A DNA stretch of 64,000 nucleotides from Agarilytica sp033852175 (lineage in GTDB: Bacteria; Pseudomonadota; Gammaproteobacteria; Pseudomonadales; Cellvibrionaceae): contig JAWSUY010000007.1 of assembly GCA_033852175.1 (NCBI GenBank), positions 1 through 64,000 on the forward strand. The letters are read 5' to 3'. Below the pieces are notes generated by a model. That model saw only the letters and a list, made by a program, of their open reading frames with translations. It did no database searches and was not told where the DNA came from. The position numbers and the translations under genes are program-made. Shown here piece by piece: positions 43,971 through 53,817 of this stretch. Position 1 is the stretch's first letter. Each line of letters begins with the position of its first letter.

Positions 43971-45212
43971 GTGAAAATTCTTCTGTTATCGGCCTATGAT
44001 GCTGAAAGTCATGCCTATTGGCGTAAAGGGCTCTATCACGCATTCCCCGAACATGACTGGACCACTTTAACGCTACCGGCTCGCCATTTTAGTTGGCGCA
44101 TACGTGGCAACAGCCTCACCTGGTCGCAAAGCCAAGACACCTCAAGTGTATTGGCCCAGCCTTACGATCTCTGTATCGCAACCTCAATGGTCGACTTGGC
44201 AACCTTGCGCGGGTTAGTGCCAAACCTGAGCCGTGTTCCGACCTTGCTCTATTTTCATGAAAACCAGTTTGCCTATCCGCTTTCAGAGAACAGCTCAGGG
44301 ACAAAAAAGTCGGTTTCAAAAAACGCATCGAAAGAAAACCCGGCACTCAAAACGGCAGGGCACAATAACGTCGAACCACAAATGGTGCAGATCTACAGTG
44401 CGCTTGCTGCGGATAGCCTGTGCTTTAACAGCGACTTTAATCGAGAGACCTTTCTCTCAGGCGTCAGTGACCTACTGAAAAAACTCCCCGATGGCATACC
44501 CAATAATATACCCAGGCTATTACGGGAAAAATCCCGCGTGGTCCCGGTGGGCTTGCTTTCAGAGCTGCAAAACCCAGGCACTCATAAACCAGGCACAGGA
44601 AAACCAGAGCAACAAAAACAGAACGAACTAACGCCGCTCACAAATCCAAAACCGGCCACATTTGTCTGGAATCACCGCTGGGAATACGACAAAGGGCCGG
44701 ATCGTCTACTTGCATTCATTAACGCAATGCCATCAGATCAGCCCCTTACCTTTCATATTCTTGGCCAAGCATTTCGCAAAAAACCCAAAGAATTCGAAGA
44801 AATTAAAAAGCGGCTAAGCGAAAGGAATTGGCTGGGGCAGTGGGGCTATATCGAGTCAAAGGAAGAATATCAACGCGTACTGGCAGATTCTCAATACGTA
44901 TTTTCTACCGCTATCCACGACTTTCAGGGGCTTTCAATATTAGAAGCCGTGGCAAGTGGGTGCATACCCTTGTTACCGAACCGTTTGGTTTACCCAGAAG
45001 TCTTCTCCAGCGATTATCTGTATGACAGTTCTGTTGATTTGAAGCGCGAAGCGCAATCCTTGGCCAGAAAAGCACTCGAAATGCTCCAAAACCCAAAAAC
45101 TGTCTGTCCAACAGTATCGGCATTTCTACTTACGAATGTATCGGCAGGGTACCAGGCAGTGTTTGAGTCTTTAACCGAGCCGCCCAAGCAAACGCATAAT
45201 CTCAGGCCTTAA
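43971..45212 (+). CDS. DUF3524 glycosyltransferase (GTDC1/QTMAN family)
   Basis: A GT4-like glycosyltransferase of 413 residues. The N-terminal DUF3524 domain begins KILLLSAYDAESHAYWRKGL and includes TLPARHFSWRIRGN, close to GTDC1, the human enzyme that adds mannose to queuosine in tRNA-Asp. The C-terminal donor-binding half has NHRWEYDKGPDR and the EAVASGCIPLLPN motif. Bacterial members may glycosylate queuosine too, which is inference. A Lys/Gln-rich insert around residues 200-225 (KPGTGKPEQQKQNE) is not obviously conserved. GTG start without a good ribosome-binding site. Confidence 0.75.
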   Translation: MKILLLSAYDAESHAYWRKGLYHAFPEHDWTTLTLPARHFSWRIRGNSLTWSQSQDTSSVLAQPYDLCIATSMVDLATLRGLVPNLSRVPTLLYFHENQFAYPLSENSSGTKKSVSKNASKENPALKTAGHNNVEPQMVQIYSALAADSLCFNSDFNRETFLSGVSDLLKKLPDGIPNNIPRLLREKSRVVPVGLLSELQNPGTHKPGTGKPEQQKQNELTPLTNPKPATFVWNHRWEYDKGPDRLLAFINAMPSDQPLTFHILGQAFRKKPKEFEEIKKRLSERNWLGQWGYIESKEEYQRVLADSQYVFSTAIHDFQGLSILEAVASGCIPLLPNRLVYPEVFSSDYLYDSSVDLKREAQSLARKALEMLQNPKTVCPTVSAFLLTNVSAGYQAVFESLTEPPKQTHNLRP

Positions 45213-45311
45213 ACGACTTTCCTGTTCAATACACATCTTCAGCGGTATCATGCGGCCCTTTTCGCGAAAAGAAAATCGCGCGTAGAACACATAGGCCGAG
45301 CCGGAGAAAAC

Positions 45312-46316
45312 ATGAGCAATACTAGAGTCCTTACTGGGATTACGACCACGGGCACACCCCACCTAGGCAACTATGTCGGAGCGATTCGACCAGCAGTTGC
45401 AGCTAGCCAAGACGATAACGTTGAATCCTTCCTCTTCCTTGCTGACCTACACGCACAGATTAAATGCCACGATCCGGATCATATTCACCAGTCGACAAAA
45501 GAAATTGCCGCCAGCTGGCTCGCGCTGGGTTTAAACCCGGATAAAACCATATTCTACCGACAGTCAGACATTCCAGAAATTAGCGAATTGTCTTGGACGA
45601 TTTCATGTATGACAGCCAAAGGGCTCATGAATCGCGCCGTTGCTTACAAAGCGGCAGTGGATAAAAATGCAGAAGATGGTGCTGATGCTGATTTTGGTGT
45701 CACTATGGGCTTATACAGCTACCCAGTTCTGATGGCCGCAGACATCCTTATTTTTAACGCCCATAAAGTGCCAGTTGGCCGCGATCAAACTCAGCATTTA
45801 GAAATGGCGAGAGACATTGCCCAACGTTTTAATCACCATTTCGGTGAAACCTTCGTATTACCTCAAGCCGTAGTCGACGACAAGGTAGCGGTACTAAAAG
45901 GCTTAGACGGCCGTAAAATGAGTAAAAGCTATAACAACACCATTCCGATCTTTTTAACCGAAAAGAAATTGAAAAAGCACATCAATAAAATCAAAACCAA
46001 CTTGTTAGAGCCGGGCGAACCTAAAGATCCAGAAGACTCCATCGTATTTGAAGTGTGGAAAGCCTTTGCAAGCGAAGATCAAACCGCCGAAATGCGCAAA
46101 GCATTTGAAAATGGGATCGCGTGGGGCGAAGCAAAAAAACAATTATTCGAACTTGTTAATCAAGAAATAGCACCCGCGCGTGAACGTTACCAAGCCTATA
46201 TGGATGACCCTTCATCGCTAGAGAAAATTCTTCAAGAAGGAGCCCAAAAAGCACGGGAACATAGCGTACCGCTGATGAATAAAGTACGTCGAGCGGTTGG
46301 TATTCGACCCTTATAG
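45312..46316 (+). CDS. trpS: Tryptophanyl-tRNA synthetase
   Basis: Class I synthetase (334 residues) that charges tRNA-Trp. The HIGH-type motif is TPHLGNYVG (about 13-21) and the KMSKS motif is GRKMSKSYNN (about 200). It is followed by a strong terminator. Confidence 0.97.
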   Translation: MSNTRVLTGITTTGTPHLGNYVGAIRPAVAASQDDNVESFLFLADLHAQIKCHDPDHIHQSTKEIAASWLALGLNPDKTIFYRQSDIPEISELSWTISCMTAKGLMNRAVAYKAAVDKNAEDGADADFGVTMGLYSYPVLMAADILIFNAHKVPVGRDQTQHLEMARDIAQRFNHHFGETFVLPQAVVDDKVAVLKGLDGRKMSKSYNNTIPIFLTEKKLKKHINKIKTNLLEPGEPKDPEDSIVFEVWKAFASEDQTAEMRKAFENGIAWGEAKKQLFELVNQEIAPARERYQAYMDDPSSLEKILQEGAQKAREHSVPLMNKVRRAVGIRPL

Positions 46317-46430
46317 GGAAACTGTAATTGAGCCGACTATCGTGTTCTTGAGAGCTTAAATAAACAGCCTTGAGCGTTCTGAAATAAAGCCCTCAGAGCC
46401 TCACATTGCCAAAGCTCCAGCATTTTGTTA

Positions 46431-46453
46431 GCCGCCGTTCAGGCGGCTTTTTC
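46431..46453 (+). terminator. trpS terminator
   Basis: GCCGCC-GTTCA-GGCGGC then TTTTTCG: a GC-rich hairpin with a U-run 115 bp after trpS. The rest of the 46317-46621 gap shows nothing further. Confidence 0.9.
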
Positions 46454-46621
46454 GTTTCTTAAACCTACGCAAAGCACACATCCCTCCCACGCATAAAATC
46501 CCGCCTGAATATGGCGGCTAGCTTACCTTTATTGGGCGTAAACCATACTGGCGAAGCCCGCCAACCCCGACTAGGCTATAACGGTAAGACCCTATTTAAT
46601 CGTAAAAACTGGAGATGATTA

Positions 46622-47773
46622 GTGCAAAACCATTGGTCTCGGGTGGGCGTGCTCTTCGTTATATCGGTTGTGGGCATTGGAATTAGTTACTGGCTTGACT
46701 CACACTTGGCGGGGGTATTGGTGTCTCCGGTTGTGGTGGGCATTGCTGCGTTTCTATTTTATTCCCAAACCGATGATCAAGATGGCGATCAAGAAGAGCA
46801 AGAGCTTTCTATTGGATTGTTGCGAGATGTGACAGGGACGCTTGATGAAAAGCTTACTCCAGTGTGTAAAGACTTGGAAAACGTTGCCAGTCAGATTCAG
46901 CACTTAGTCGAAGATTCCAGTGTTAGGTTACACACCAGCTTCCAAGGATTGTCAGACTCCGCAAATGCGGGCAAAGATTTGATGATGGGGATTGTCGATC
47001 AGCTCTCCTCATCAAAAACAGATGGTGATGAAGTTACCTTAAAACAATTTGCCAATGAGGTCGGCCAAATACTCGATGATTATGTGAAGTTGTTTGTTGA
47101 TATCAGTGAAAAGAGCGTGCAGGCAGTCCACAACATACAAGATATGGTCATACACTTAGATGGCATGTTTGGTTTAATTGACTCGATTAAAGGCATTGCC
47201 GATCAAACGAATTTATTGGCACTAAACGCAGCGATTGAAGCCGCGAGGGCCGGTGAAGCGGGAAGAGGCTTTGCCGTCGTTGCCGACGAAGTGAGGAAGC
47301 TATCGCAAGACTCCAATGAACTCAGTGAACAAATTCGAGAACGTGCTCAAACTGCTAAAGCGACCGTGACAAATGTCGAACAAGTTGTTGGTGAAATTGC
47401 CTCTCTGGATATGAACATCGCAATCGATGCGAAAGGCCATCTCGATGCTATGCTTAGTGAGTTAGAACGCGTTAATGAAAAGGTGAGTCATAGCGTCGAA
47501 AAAGGCGCCGCAATCGGCGAAGAGATTAATGCTGAAGTGAGCCGTGCTGTCACAGCTCTACAGTCTGCAGATCGCGTGGCGCAATACGCAAAACACATTA
47601 CCTCATCTTCTCACTTTGTTGGTGCGACATTGGCCGTCTATCAAGGCAAAGTTAAAAGTGAACAACATATATCAGCAGCCTTAGAAGCCGTATTAGAAGA
47701 CCTTAAAAGTGTGAAAGATTTTTCACTTGGAGTGGCAGAGCAAGATTCAGGCGATGATATAGAACTGTATTAG
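46622..47773 (+). CDS. Short methyl-accepting-type transducer
   Basis: A 383-residue MCP-like protein. Two closely spaced membrane helices at about 8-25 and 27-47 (LFVISVVGIGISYWL, AGVLVSPVVVGIAAFLFY) leave no sensor domain outside. The rest is a coiled cytosolic domain with the MCP hairpin tip (ADQTNLLALNAAIEAARAGE). GGAG precedes the GTG start. It may form signalling arrays or serve the partner-switch module downstream. Signal unknown. Confidence 0.85.
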   Translation: MQNHWSRVGVLFVISVVGIGISYWLDSHLAGVLVSPVVVGIAAFLFYSQTDDQDGDQEEQELSIGLLRDVTGTLDEKLTPVCKDLENVASQIQHLVEDSSVRLHTSFQGLSDSANAGKDLMMGIVDQLSSSKTDGDEVTLKQFANEVGQILDDYVKLFVDISEKSVQAVHNIQDMVIHLDGMFGLIDSIKGIADQTNLLALNAAIEAARAGEAGRGFAVVADEVRKLSQDSNELSEQIRERAQTAKATVTNVEQVVGEIASLDMNIAIDAKGHLDAMLSELERVNEKVSHSVEKGAAIGEEINAEVSRAVTALQSADRVAQYAKHITSSSHFVGATLAVYQGKVKSEQHISAALEAVLEDLKSVKDFSLGVAEQDSGDDIELY

Positions 47774-47867
47774 CGAGCGAATCTTTCCTCGTACACAAAT
47801 GATAAATAACAGAGTATGCAGTGCAAATGATAAATGATGCTAGCGAACATGAACTGGAGGTAGTCTT

Positions 47868-48173
47868 TTGTCTATTAAATTAGAACAAACTGAAAATGGT
47901 GGCGCAACAATCAAGCTGGGTGAACGCTTTGACTTCGAGTCGGTCGGACCGTTTCGGAAATGTTACGAAGCTCTGGCAGACGTAAAGACGAAAGTTGTCT
48001 TGATCGATTTTAGCGAAACACGCTATATCGACAGTTCAGCGTTGGGAATGCTGATTAACTCGCGCAGTTTTTTTGAAAAGAAGGAAACCAAAGTGAAGTT
48101 GGTGAATACTAACGACCAGATCAGAAAAATATTCAGCATCTCACGTTTTGACAAAAAGTTTGATATTTCCTAA
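47868..48173 (+). CDS. STAS anti-sigma factor antagonist
   Basis: A 101-residue STAS protein (SpoIIAA type). The phosphorylatable Ser is in the typical RYIDSSALGMLIN segment. TTG start with GGAGG 7 nt upstream. It is 31 nt before a REC-PP2C-kinase gene, which is the enzyme pair that would phosphorylate and dephosphorylate it. In Pseudomonas the HsbA protein plays this role in biofilm and swarming control. Confidence 0.88.
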   Translation: MSIKLEQTENGGATIKLGERFDFESVGPFRKCYEALADVKTKVVLIDFSETRYIDSSALGMLINSRSFFEKKETKVKLVNTNDQIRKIFSISRFDKKFDIS

Positions 48174-48203
48174 GTCAAAAAATCGAAGATCGAATACTGC
48201 ACT

Positions 48204-49895
48204 ATGAAAATACTGATTGTTGATGACCACGAATATAACCGAGAATTACTCGGCTGCATTCTTATGGATGAAGGTCACGAATTCGTAGAGGCAGAGAACG
48301 GTATAGAAGCCTGTGATGCCATACGAGAAGATGACAGTATTGATCTGATTTTAATGGATGTGTCCATGCCGCAAATGGATGGAATGCAGGCCACCAAGAG
48401 CATTAAAGAAGAACATCCGGACCGGTTTGTGCCGATCATTTTTGTTACCGCTATGGATGATCTCGATGTATTGTCCGAGTGCCTTGATTCTGGTGGTGAT
48501 GATTTTGTGCCGAAGCCCGTGAATGTCAGCGTACTTTTGGCAAAAATAAATGCACATGGTCGTACACGAGAACTCTACGTATCATTGTCGAGCGCAAAAA
48601 AACAACTCGAATATCATAAGCAAGTGATGGACCGAGAACACGCGATTGTCGAAAGAATTTTTGATCGTGGCGCACATCGCGTAAAAACAGATTGTATTAA
48701 CGTTAAAAAATACACCTCACCCATGTCGATGTTTAATGGCGATATTACTTTAGAAGCACCATCCCCTTCAGGAGGCGTTTATAGTTTAGTGGGTGATTTT
48801 ACCGGGCATGGTTTGGCTGCATCAATTGGCACATTACCCGTAACAGAAATTTTTTATCGTTTGTCAGCCTTACAAACAAATATTGGCTTGCTTGCAAAAG
48901 AGATTAATCGCTCGTTGGTTGAACTCCTGCCAGAAAACATGTTTTTCTGTTGCGCAATTTGTTACCTTGATAGCCGGGGTCGCTCGATTTCGTTGTGGGC
49001 CGGAGGAATGAACGACGTACTTCGACTCAATACCGAACATCAAACCATCGAACATATTCCGTCTGAATATATGCCGTTGGGTATTCTGGATGAAGAGGAG
49101 TTTGATGAAACGCCTCTGCTGATTGAAGTAAGTGACCGCGATGCTTTTTACATATATACGGACGGTGTAAATGAAGCGGCGAACCAAGACGGAGAAGAGT
49201 TTGGCATTGATCGAATCAAAGAAGTGTTGCTGTCAGATAATACAGACCTCTTGCAAACTTTGATCGATAGCGTTCATGCTTATGAAGCTGGTGGTCGCAA
49301 CGATGATATTTCGGTTATCGAGATCAAAGCAGGTGAATTAGAACATCGCAATAAAGAGACCGATGAGGTCGTGAATATTAAAGAGCAATTTCACGAGGCC
49401 GAATCCTTCCCTTGGCGTTTTACAATGCGATTGGAAAACGAAGAATTATCGAATACCAGTATCGTTGATCAAATTATGGTTTTTGTGGGGGGCATACAGG
49501 GAATTGAGCTTCACCGAGAACAGATCTTTACAATCGTCAGCGAGCTGTACAGTAACGCTTTGGAGCATGGCGTTCTTGGCTTGAGTTCAGGTCTCAAAGA
49601 CACGGCTGACGGATTCGAGGAATATTATCGCTTGCGGGCTAAGCGTCTGGAAGATATCCAAGGGCATTTTATTGACCTAGATTTTAGCTTTCACAAAGGC
49701 GACGATAATTACGTGGAATTGTTTTTAACCGACAGTGGTCAGGGGTTTGATTATTTGAATTTTGTTGAAAACGTTGACGAAAATTCAGAATCTCATGGCC
49801 GAGGCTTACCGTTATTGAAACGTCTTTGTTCAATAATGGAATACTCCAACGAAGGTAAAACAGTGAGAGCAGTATACCAACTAAATTTACACTAA
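48204..49895 (+). CDS. REC-PP2C phosphatase-anti-sigma kinase protein
   Basis: A 563-residue three-domain regulator, HsbR-like. The receiver is about 1-120 (ILIVDDHEYNREL, LMDVSMPQMDG). The SpoIIE-type phosphatase is about 165-385 (GDITLEA, SLVGDFTGHGLAASIG, GRNDDISVIEI). The GHKL Ser/Thr kinase is at the end (ELYSNALEHG, LTDSGQGF, GRGLPLL) with intact boxes. By analogy it sets the phosphorylation of the STAS protein upstream when phosphorylated. Partner HPt protein not found nearby. Confidence 0.88.
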   Translation: MKILIVDDHEYNRELLGCILMDEGHEFVEAENGIEACDAIREDDSIDLILMDVSMPQMDGMQATKSIKEEHPDRFVPIIFVTAMDDLDVLSECLDSGGDDFVPKPVNVSVLLAKINAHGRTRELYVSLSSAKKQLEYHKQVMDREHAIVERIFDRGAHRVKTDCINVKKYTSPMSMFNGDITLEAPSPSGGVYSLVGDFTGHGLAASIGTLPVTEIFYRLSALQTNIGLLAKEINRSLVELLPENMFFCCAICYLDSRGRSISLWAGGMNDVLRLNTEHQTIEHIPSEYMPLGILDEEEFDETPLLIEVSDRDAFYIYTDGVNEAANQDGEEFGIDRIKEVLLSDNTDLLQTLIDSVHAYEAGGRNDDISVIEIKAGELEHRNKETDEVVNIKEQFHEAESFPWRFTMRLENEELSNTSIVDQIMVFVGGIQGIELHREQIFTIVSELYSNALEHGVLGLSSGLKDTADGFEEYYRLRAKRLEDIQGHFIDLDFSFHKGDDNYVELFLTDSGQGFDYLNFVENVDENSESHGRGLPLLKRLCSIMEYSNEGKTVRAVYQLNLH

Positions 49896-49952
49896 CCGAA
49901 CTCCGTACCCCGAACTCCGTATCCCGTACCCCAAACTCCGTATCCCGTATCC
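49896..49952. repeat. Degenerate GAACTCCGTATCCCGTACC repeats
   Basis: Three imperfect copies of a CCGAACTCCGTAYCCCG unit fill the gap between two converging genes. Origin unknown. Confidence 0.7.
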
Positions 49953-49963
49953 AACCCCCAATT

Positions 49964-51286
49964 TCACCCCTCAGTAGCAAAGTCCTCATCCATCAATACA
50001 TCAAAAATTCCCTGCGTTAAAAACGCAATATCCTCTTCCGAAGAAATAAACGGAGGCATTGTGTAAATTAACTTTCCAAACGGACGCAGCCATATTCCAT
50101 GCTTCACAAATAACGGCTGAACTCTTTTCATATCGACAGGGTGCTTAAGCTCTACAACTCCAATCGCGCCGAGTACGCGCACATTAGCAACGCACTCCAG
50201 TTCAGCGCATCGGTCCAAGCCTTTTATTAACCAGCCTTCAATGTTGTCCACCTGCTGTTGCCAATCATTTTTAATCAACAACTCAAGACTTTTATTCGCG
50301 ATAGCGCAAGCGAGAGGGTTGGCCATAAAAGTAGGGCCGTGCATAAAAACACCGGCTTCACCTTGGCAAATCGTCGTGGCGACTTTTTTGCTGCACAACG
50401 TCGCAGCCAAACTCATATACCCGCCCGTTAACGCTTTTCCGACGCAAAGAATATCCGGCGAAATGCCCGCATATTCACAGGCGAATAATTTACCGGTTCG
50501 GCCAAAGCCTGTGGCGATTTCATCTGCGATTAATAAAAGATCGAGTTCGTCGCACAAAGCTCGGACGCGTTTTAAATATTCCGGAGAATAAAAACGCATA
50601 CCGCCAGTGCCCTGGACGATAGGCTCAAGAATGATAGCGGTGATTTCGTTTTTATGCGCGTGAGCCAGCCGCGTCAGCTCATCCAAATCGCTCTCGATAA
50701 AATCACCATCAAAAGGGCTTTGCGGGGCAGGAGCAAAATGATTTTTTTGAACAAAGTCAGCGTAAAGAGAATGCATACCCGTATCCGGGTCGCAAACAGA
50801 CATCGCCGCGAAAGTATCCCCGTGGTACCCATTTTTAACCGTCAGAAAAGACTGCCGTTGCTCGCCAGTTTTTTCACCCAGCGAATTCCAATACTGCAGC
50901 GCCATCTTCAACGCGACCTCCACAGCAACAGAGCCAGAATCACTAATAAAAACCTGCTCCAGTCCTGCAGGGCTAAGCTTCACTAAAGTTTGAGCAAGTT
51001 TTACCGCCGGTTCGTGTGTCAGCCCACCGAACATAACATGGGACATACGAGAAAGCTGATCCGTCGCTGCCGCATTCAAATCAGGGTGATTATAGCCGTG
51101 AATCGTACTCCACCAAGACGACATCCCATCGTAAAGCCGTTCACCGCTGCACAACGTAATGTGCGTCCCCTCAGCAGATTCAACAGGGAATATCGGTAAA
51201 TCACTATTGCAACGCGAGTAAGGATGCCAAACATATTGTTTGTCGAGGGCAAGTATTTCTTCAGAAGATAATCGTTGATCAGTCAC
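49964..51286 (-). CDS. bioA: DAPA aminotransferase
   Basis: PLP enzyme of biotin synthesis (440 residues) that uses SAM as amino donor. The N-terminal signature WHPYSRCNSDLPIF and GMSSWWSTIHGYNHP are typical. The PLP Lys is in VGKALTGGYMSL. No other bio genes are in the window. It converges on the REC-PP2C-kinase gene and is preceded by a polypurine tract. Confidence 0.96.
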   Translation of the reverse strand: MTDQRLSSEEILALDKQYVWHPYSRCNSDLPIFPVESAEGTHITLCSGERLYDGMSSWWSTIHGYNHPDLNAAATDQLSRMSHVMFGGLTHEPAVKLAQTLVKLSPAGLEQVFISDSGSVAVEVALKMALQYWNSLGEKTGEQRQSFLTVKNGYHGDTFAAMSVCDPDTGMHSLYADFVQKNHFAPAPQSPFDGDFIESDLDELTRLAHAHKNEITAIILEPIVQGTGGMRFYSPEYLKRVRALCDELDLLLIADEIATGFGRTGKLFACEYAGISPDILCVGKALTGGYMSLAATLCSKKVATTICQGEAGVFMHGPTFMANPLACAIANKSLELLIKNDWQQQVDNIEGWLIKGLDRCAELECVANVRVLGAIGVVELKHPVDMKRVQPLFVKHGIWLRPFGKLIYTMPPFISSEEDIAFLTQGIFDVLMDEDFATEG

Positions 51287-51370
51287 AAGGCAGCCTAAGT
51301 AATACAGGAAGTATAAATCGTACCGCCCATTCTAACGTCTGCAACGCAATATGACACAGCCCCGTAATGC

Positions 51371-51459
51371 TCTTTCCCTTCCTTTCCCCCGTCTCCCTTT
51401 TTCTTTCCCTGTTTCCCGTTTCCCTTTTTTCCTTCCCCGTCCCCCATTTTTCCCATCTT
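51371..51459. repeat. Polypyrimidine/polypurine tract
   Basis: About 90 bases of the + strand are nearly all C and T (irregular TTTCCC units), giving a G/A-rich minus strand between the PilZ gene and bioA. It could form unusual DNA or carry several ribosome-binding-like GGAAAGG patches. The ORF read from it is not credited. Confidence 0.75.
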
Positions 51460-52194
51460 TTAAGCAATATGCGCCTGCTTAAACATTGTTTTATTCGCAA
51501 ATAAATGTGAGCAAGCATCCTCATTAAACGCCTCAATAAAGTTTTCCAACTGACTAAACGTCACACTCGAATGAGAAGTAAACATTAAACGCAATTGCGA
51601 ATGACAAGACGGCCGTCGGGCAAACGTCAACTGCTTAATATCAGCCTTCAACTCCACATCAAAAAGCTCGTTAAAGCGCAGGCGGCAATCGCATACCTTC
51701 CTGTCCTCAAGTTGATCGCGAATATCATTCCCATAAAACTCCACCAACGCACCGTGCGCGCTGAGGTCACGAATATAGCCCTTAATGGGTAGCTCATGAG
51801 GAAGATCGATTGTCAGCTGCGGGCCTTTCCTGACATCAAAGCGAATACGCGAAAACCAGCGTTGATTATCCGTGAATTCATGCTGCAGTATTTTTAAGGT
51901 GTAAAGATCATATTGGTACTCATCCACCACACAAAAAAGATTGAGGTACCGATCTTCGTGGCGCAACTGAAGCCAAAAGGGCGTTTTTTCCAAAGTCTTG
52001 AGTTTTTGCTTACCTAAAGGCGGCGTCAACGAATCGAGCAACAGAGACCGCTCATAATAATCAAACCCCAGAACCGTGCTGCTAAGGGGTTGATTGCCGT
52101 CGGGTAAATACACCTTCACAACCTTATGGTTCTGTTGAGCATCGAGTAAGGCAGACACTAAATCTTGATCAGACAAATCGAGCACGATGTACAT
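51460..52194 (-). CDS. YcgR/PilZ-like c-di-GMP receptor
   Basis: A 244-residue protein with the YcgR plan. An N-terminal beta domain (VYLPDGNQPLSSTVLGFDYY) precedes a PilZ domain at about 110-215. The ligand motifs are RxxxR (RFDVR within SRIRFDVRKG) and DxSxxG (IRDLSAHGALVEF). YcgR proteins bind cyclic di-GMP and often brake flagellar rotation. It lies upstream of bioA on the same strand across a polypurine tract; the two need not be an operon. Confidence 0.78.
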   Translation of the reverse strand: MYIVLDLSDQDLVSALLDAQQNHKVVKVYLPDGNQPLSSTVLGFDYYERSLLLDSLTPPLGKQKLKTLEKTPFWLQLRHEDRYLNLFCVVDEYQYDLYTLKILQHEFTDNQRWFSRIRFDVRKGPQLTIDLPHELPIKGYIRDLSAHGALVEFYGNDIRDQLEDRKVCDCRLRFNELFDVELKADIKQLTFARRPSCHSQLRLMFTSHSSVTFSQLENFIEAFNEDACSHLFANKTMFKQAHIA

Positions 52195-52551
52195 TTCCCC
52201 TAACGGCCTTGCCGTTAATTTTTAACCCGTTTACGACGGCAGCGAGTAAAGCTGAAACCGCGTAAAAAATGAATTCTGTAAGAGACAGAGCAAAACCTAT
52301 GCCTGCTTGTCAAAATACCGCTAAACCCACGCAACATAAGGGCAGGGCGAAGGAAATGTGAACGTTTGGGTGCAAATTGAACGCCTTTAACGGAACAAAG
52401 CTGCCTCTACCAGCAACAGAGGCAAAAGGATCGGCACAGCTTTTCCTCCACAGAGGAAAAACGTCGGCAAAGGGCGAACTTCGTGTTTCCACACAGCGGA
52501 TAAAATCCGTACAATAGCGCGCATGGAAAACGGTAGAAATAGGTTAGCTCT
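52195..52551 (+). other. Gap upstream of ttcA
   Basis: A perfect hairpin TTTTCCTC-CACA-GAGGAAAA lies at 52441-52460, in the likely ttcA leader. A TACAAT at 52510-52515 is a candidate -10 with a poor -35. No gene is seen. Confidence 0.45.
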
Positions 52552-53523
52552 TTGAACGTGGTAGCAACAGAAAACAACACCCGCCCAACACTTAAAAAAC
52601 TGCTCAAGCGCATGCGCCATAACGTGGGCAAAGCCATCCTCGAATACAACATGATCGAAGAGGGCGACCGAGTAATGGTCTGCCTTTCCGGCGGAAAAGA
52701 CTCATACGGCATGCTAGAGATCCTCAGCATCCTGCAAAAAGCGTCGCCCGTTAAATTTGAGTTGATCGCCGTCAACATGGATCAAAAGCAACCCGGGTAC
52801 CCCGAACACATACTGCCGAACTACCTCGATAAACTCGGTATTGAATACCACATCGTCGAAAAAGACACCTACAGCGTCGTAAAGTCCGTTATCCCAGAAG
52901 GCAAAACCACCTGCGGGCTATGCTCCCGTTTACGTCGCGGTACCCTTTACGGCTTTGCCGAAAAAATTGGCGCAACCAAAATAGCCTTAGGCCATCATCG
53001 CGACGACATCGTCGAAACCTTATTCCTCAACCTATTCTACGGCGGACGCATAAAAGCCATGCCGCCCAAACTCCTGGCCGACGACAAACGCAATATCGTC
53101 ATACGCCCATTGTTTAACTGTCCAGAAAAAGACCTCATAGACCTGGCCCACTACAAAGGCTACCCCATCATTCCCTGCAACCTTTGTGGCTCACAAGAAA
53201 ACCTACAGCGCCAAGCCATAAAAAAAATGCTCAGTGGATGGGAAGAAACACACCCAGGCCGAGTCGACTCCATCTTTGGTGCATTGCAACGCGTCTCGCC
53301 ATCGCAACTCGCCGATAAAGACCGCTACGATTTTGAAGGCTTAACCCTCGACCGGTCAACGCCCTTACACTCAGACCCCCACTCCTCAAATACCGCAGAA
53401 CACCAATTGGTCATTGATAATATGGGCTTCGAAAACATTGACCTCAACAACGCAAGCGAGAATGCAAAAGACAATAATGAAATGCTAGCAATGCTCGACC
53501 TCGTTAAAACTATCAATATCTAA
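52552..53523 (+). CDS. ttcA: tRNA 2-thiocytidine synthetase TtcA
   Basis: Makes 2-thiocytidine at tRNA position 32. 323 residues. The PP-loop SGGKDSYGML is at about 43-52, and the Fe-S/thiolation CxxC is TTCGLCSRLRRG. Another conserved CxxC (PCNLCGSQ) lies near 206. The TTG start at 52552 is in-frame; GTG 52558 is an alternative. The C-terminus is extended, with Asn/Asp-rich residues. Confidence 0.95.
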   Translation: MNVVATENNTRPTLKKLLKRMRHNVGKAILEYNMIEEGDRVMVCLSGGKDSYGMLEILSILQKASPVKFELIAVNMDQKQPGYPEHILPNYLDKLGIEYHIVEKDTYSVVKSVIPEGKTTCGLCSRLRRGTLYGFAEKIGATKIALGHHRDDIVETLFLNLFYGGRIKAMPPKLLADDKRNIVIRPLFNCPEKDLIDLAHYKGYPIIPCNLCGSQENLQRQAIKKMLSGWEETHPGRVDSIFGALQRVSPSQLADKDRYDFEGLTLDRSTPLHSDPHSSNTAEHQLVIDNMGFENIDLNNASENAKDNNEMLAMLDLVKTINI

Positions 53524-53817
53524 ATTCTGTTTTACAGGCAGTAGCACTGTTTTATTAACGCGAAAAAATCAACATTGGCAGAGCCAGATCATGAATAAAA
53601 TGCCGATGGCATACTTTAGTCCAGTGATATAGGCGTCATTTATTGTGTGCTGACGCAGCAATAGCTATAAAAGAGCATTAACGCGCATAAACCTAGAATA
53701 ATTAGCTCTAAGATGAAAAAATGGCGCGTCTATTGTTAATATGATCAAGTCTTAGTGCTCGAAAATTACGCCATAACACGATCACTTTCATAGAAAATTA
53801 AGCAGAGAAGGGTATAC

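Noticed and set aside
51279..51536. 85-codon minus-strand ORF with GKEKRETGNRERKRETG
   Set aside because: It is translated polypurine DNA, in the frame overlapping the PilZ gene; no protein family.
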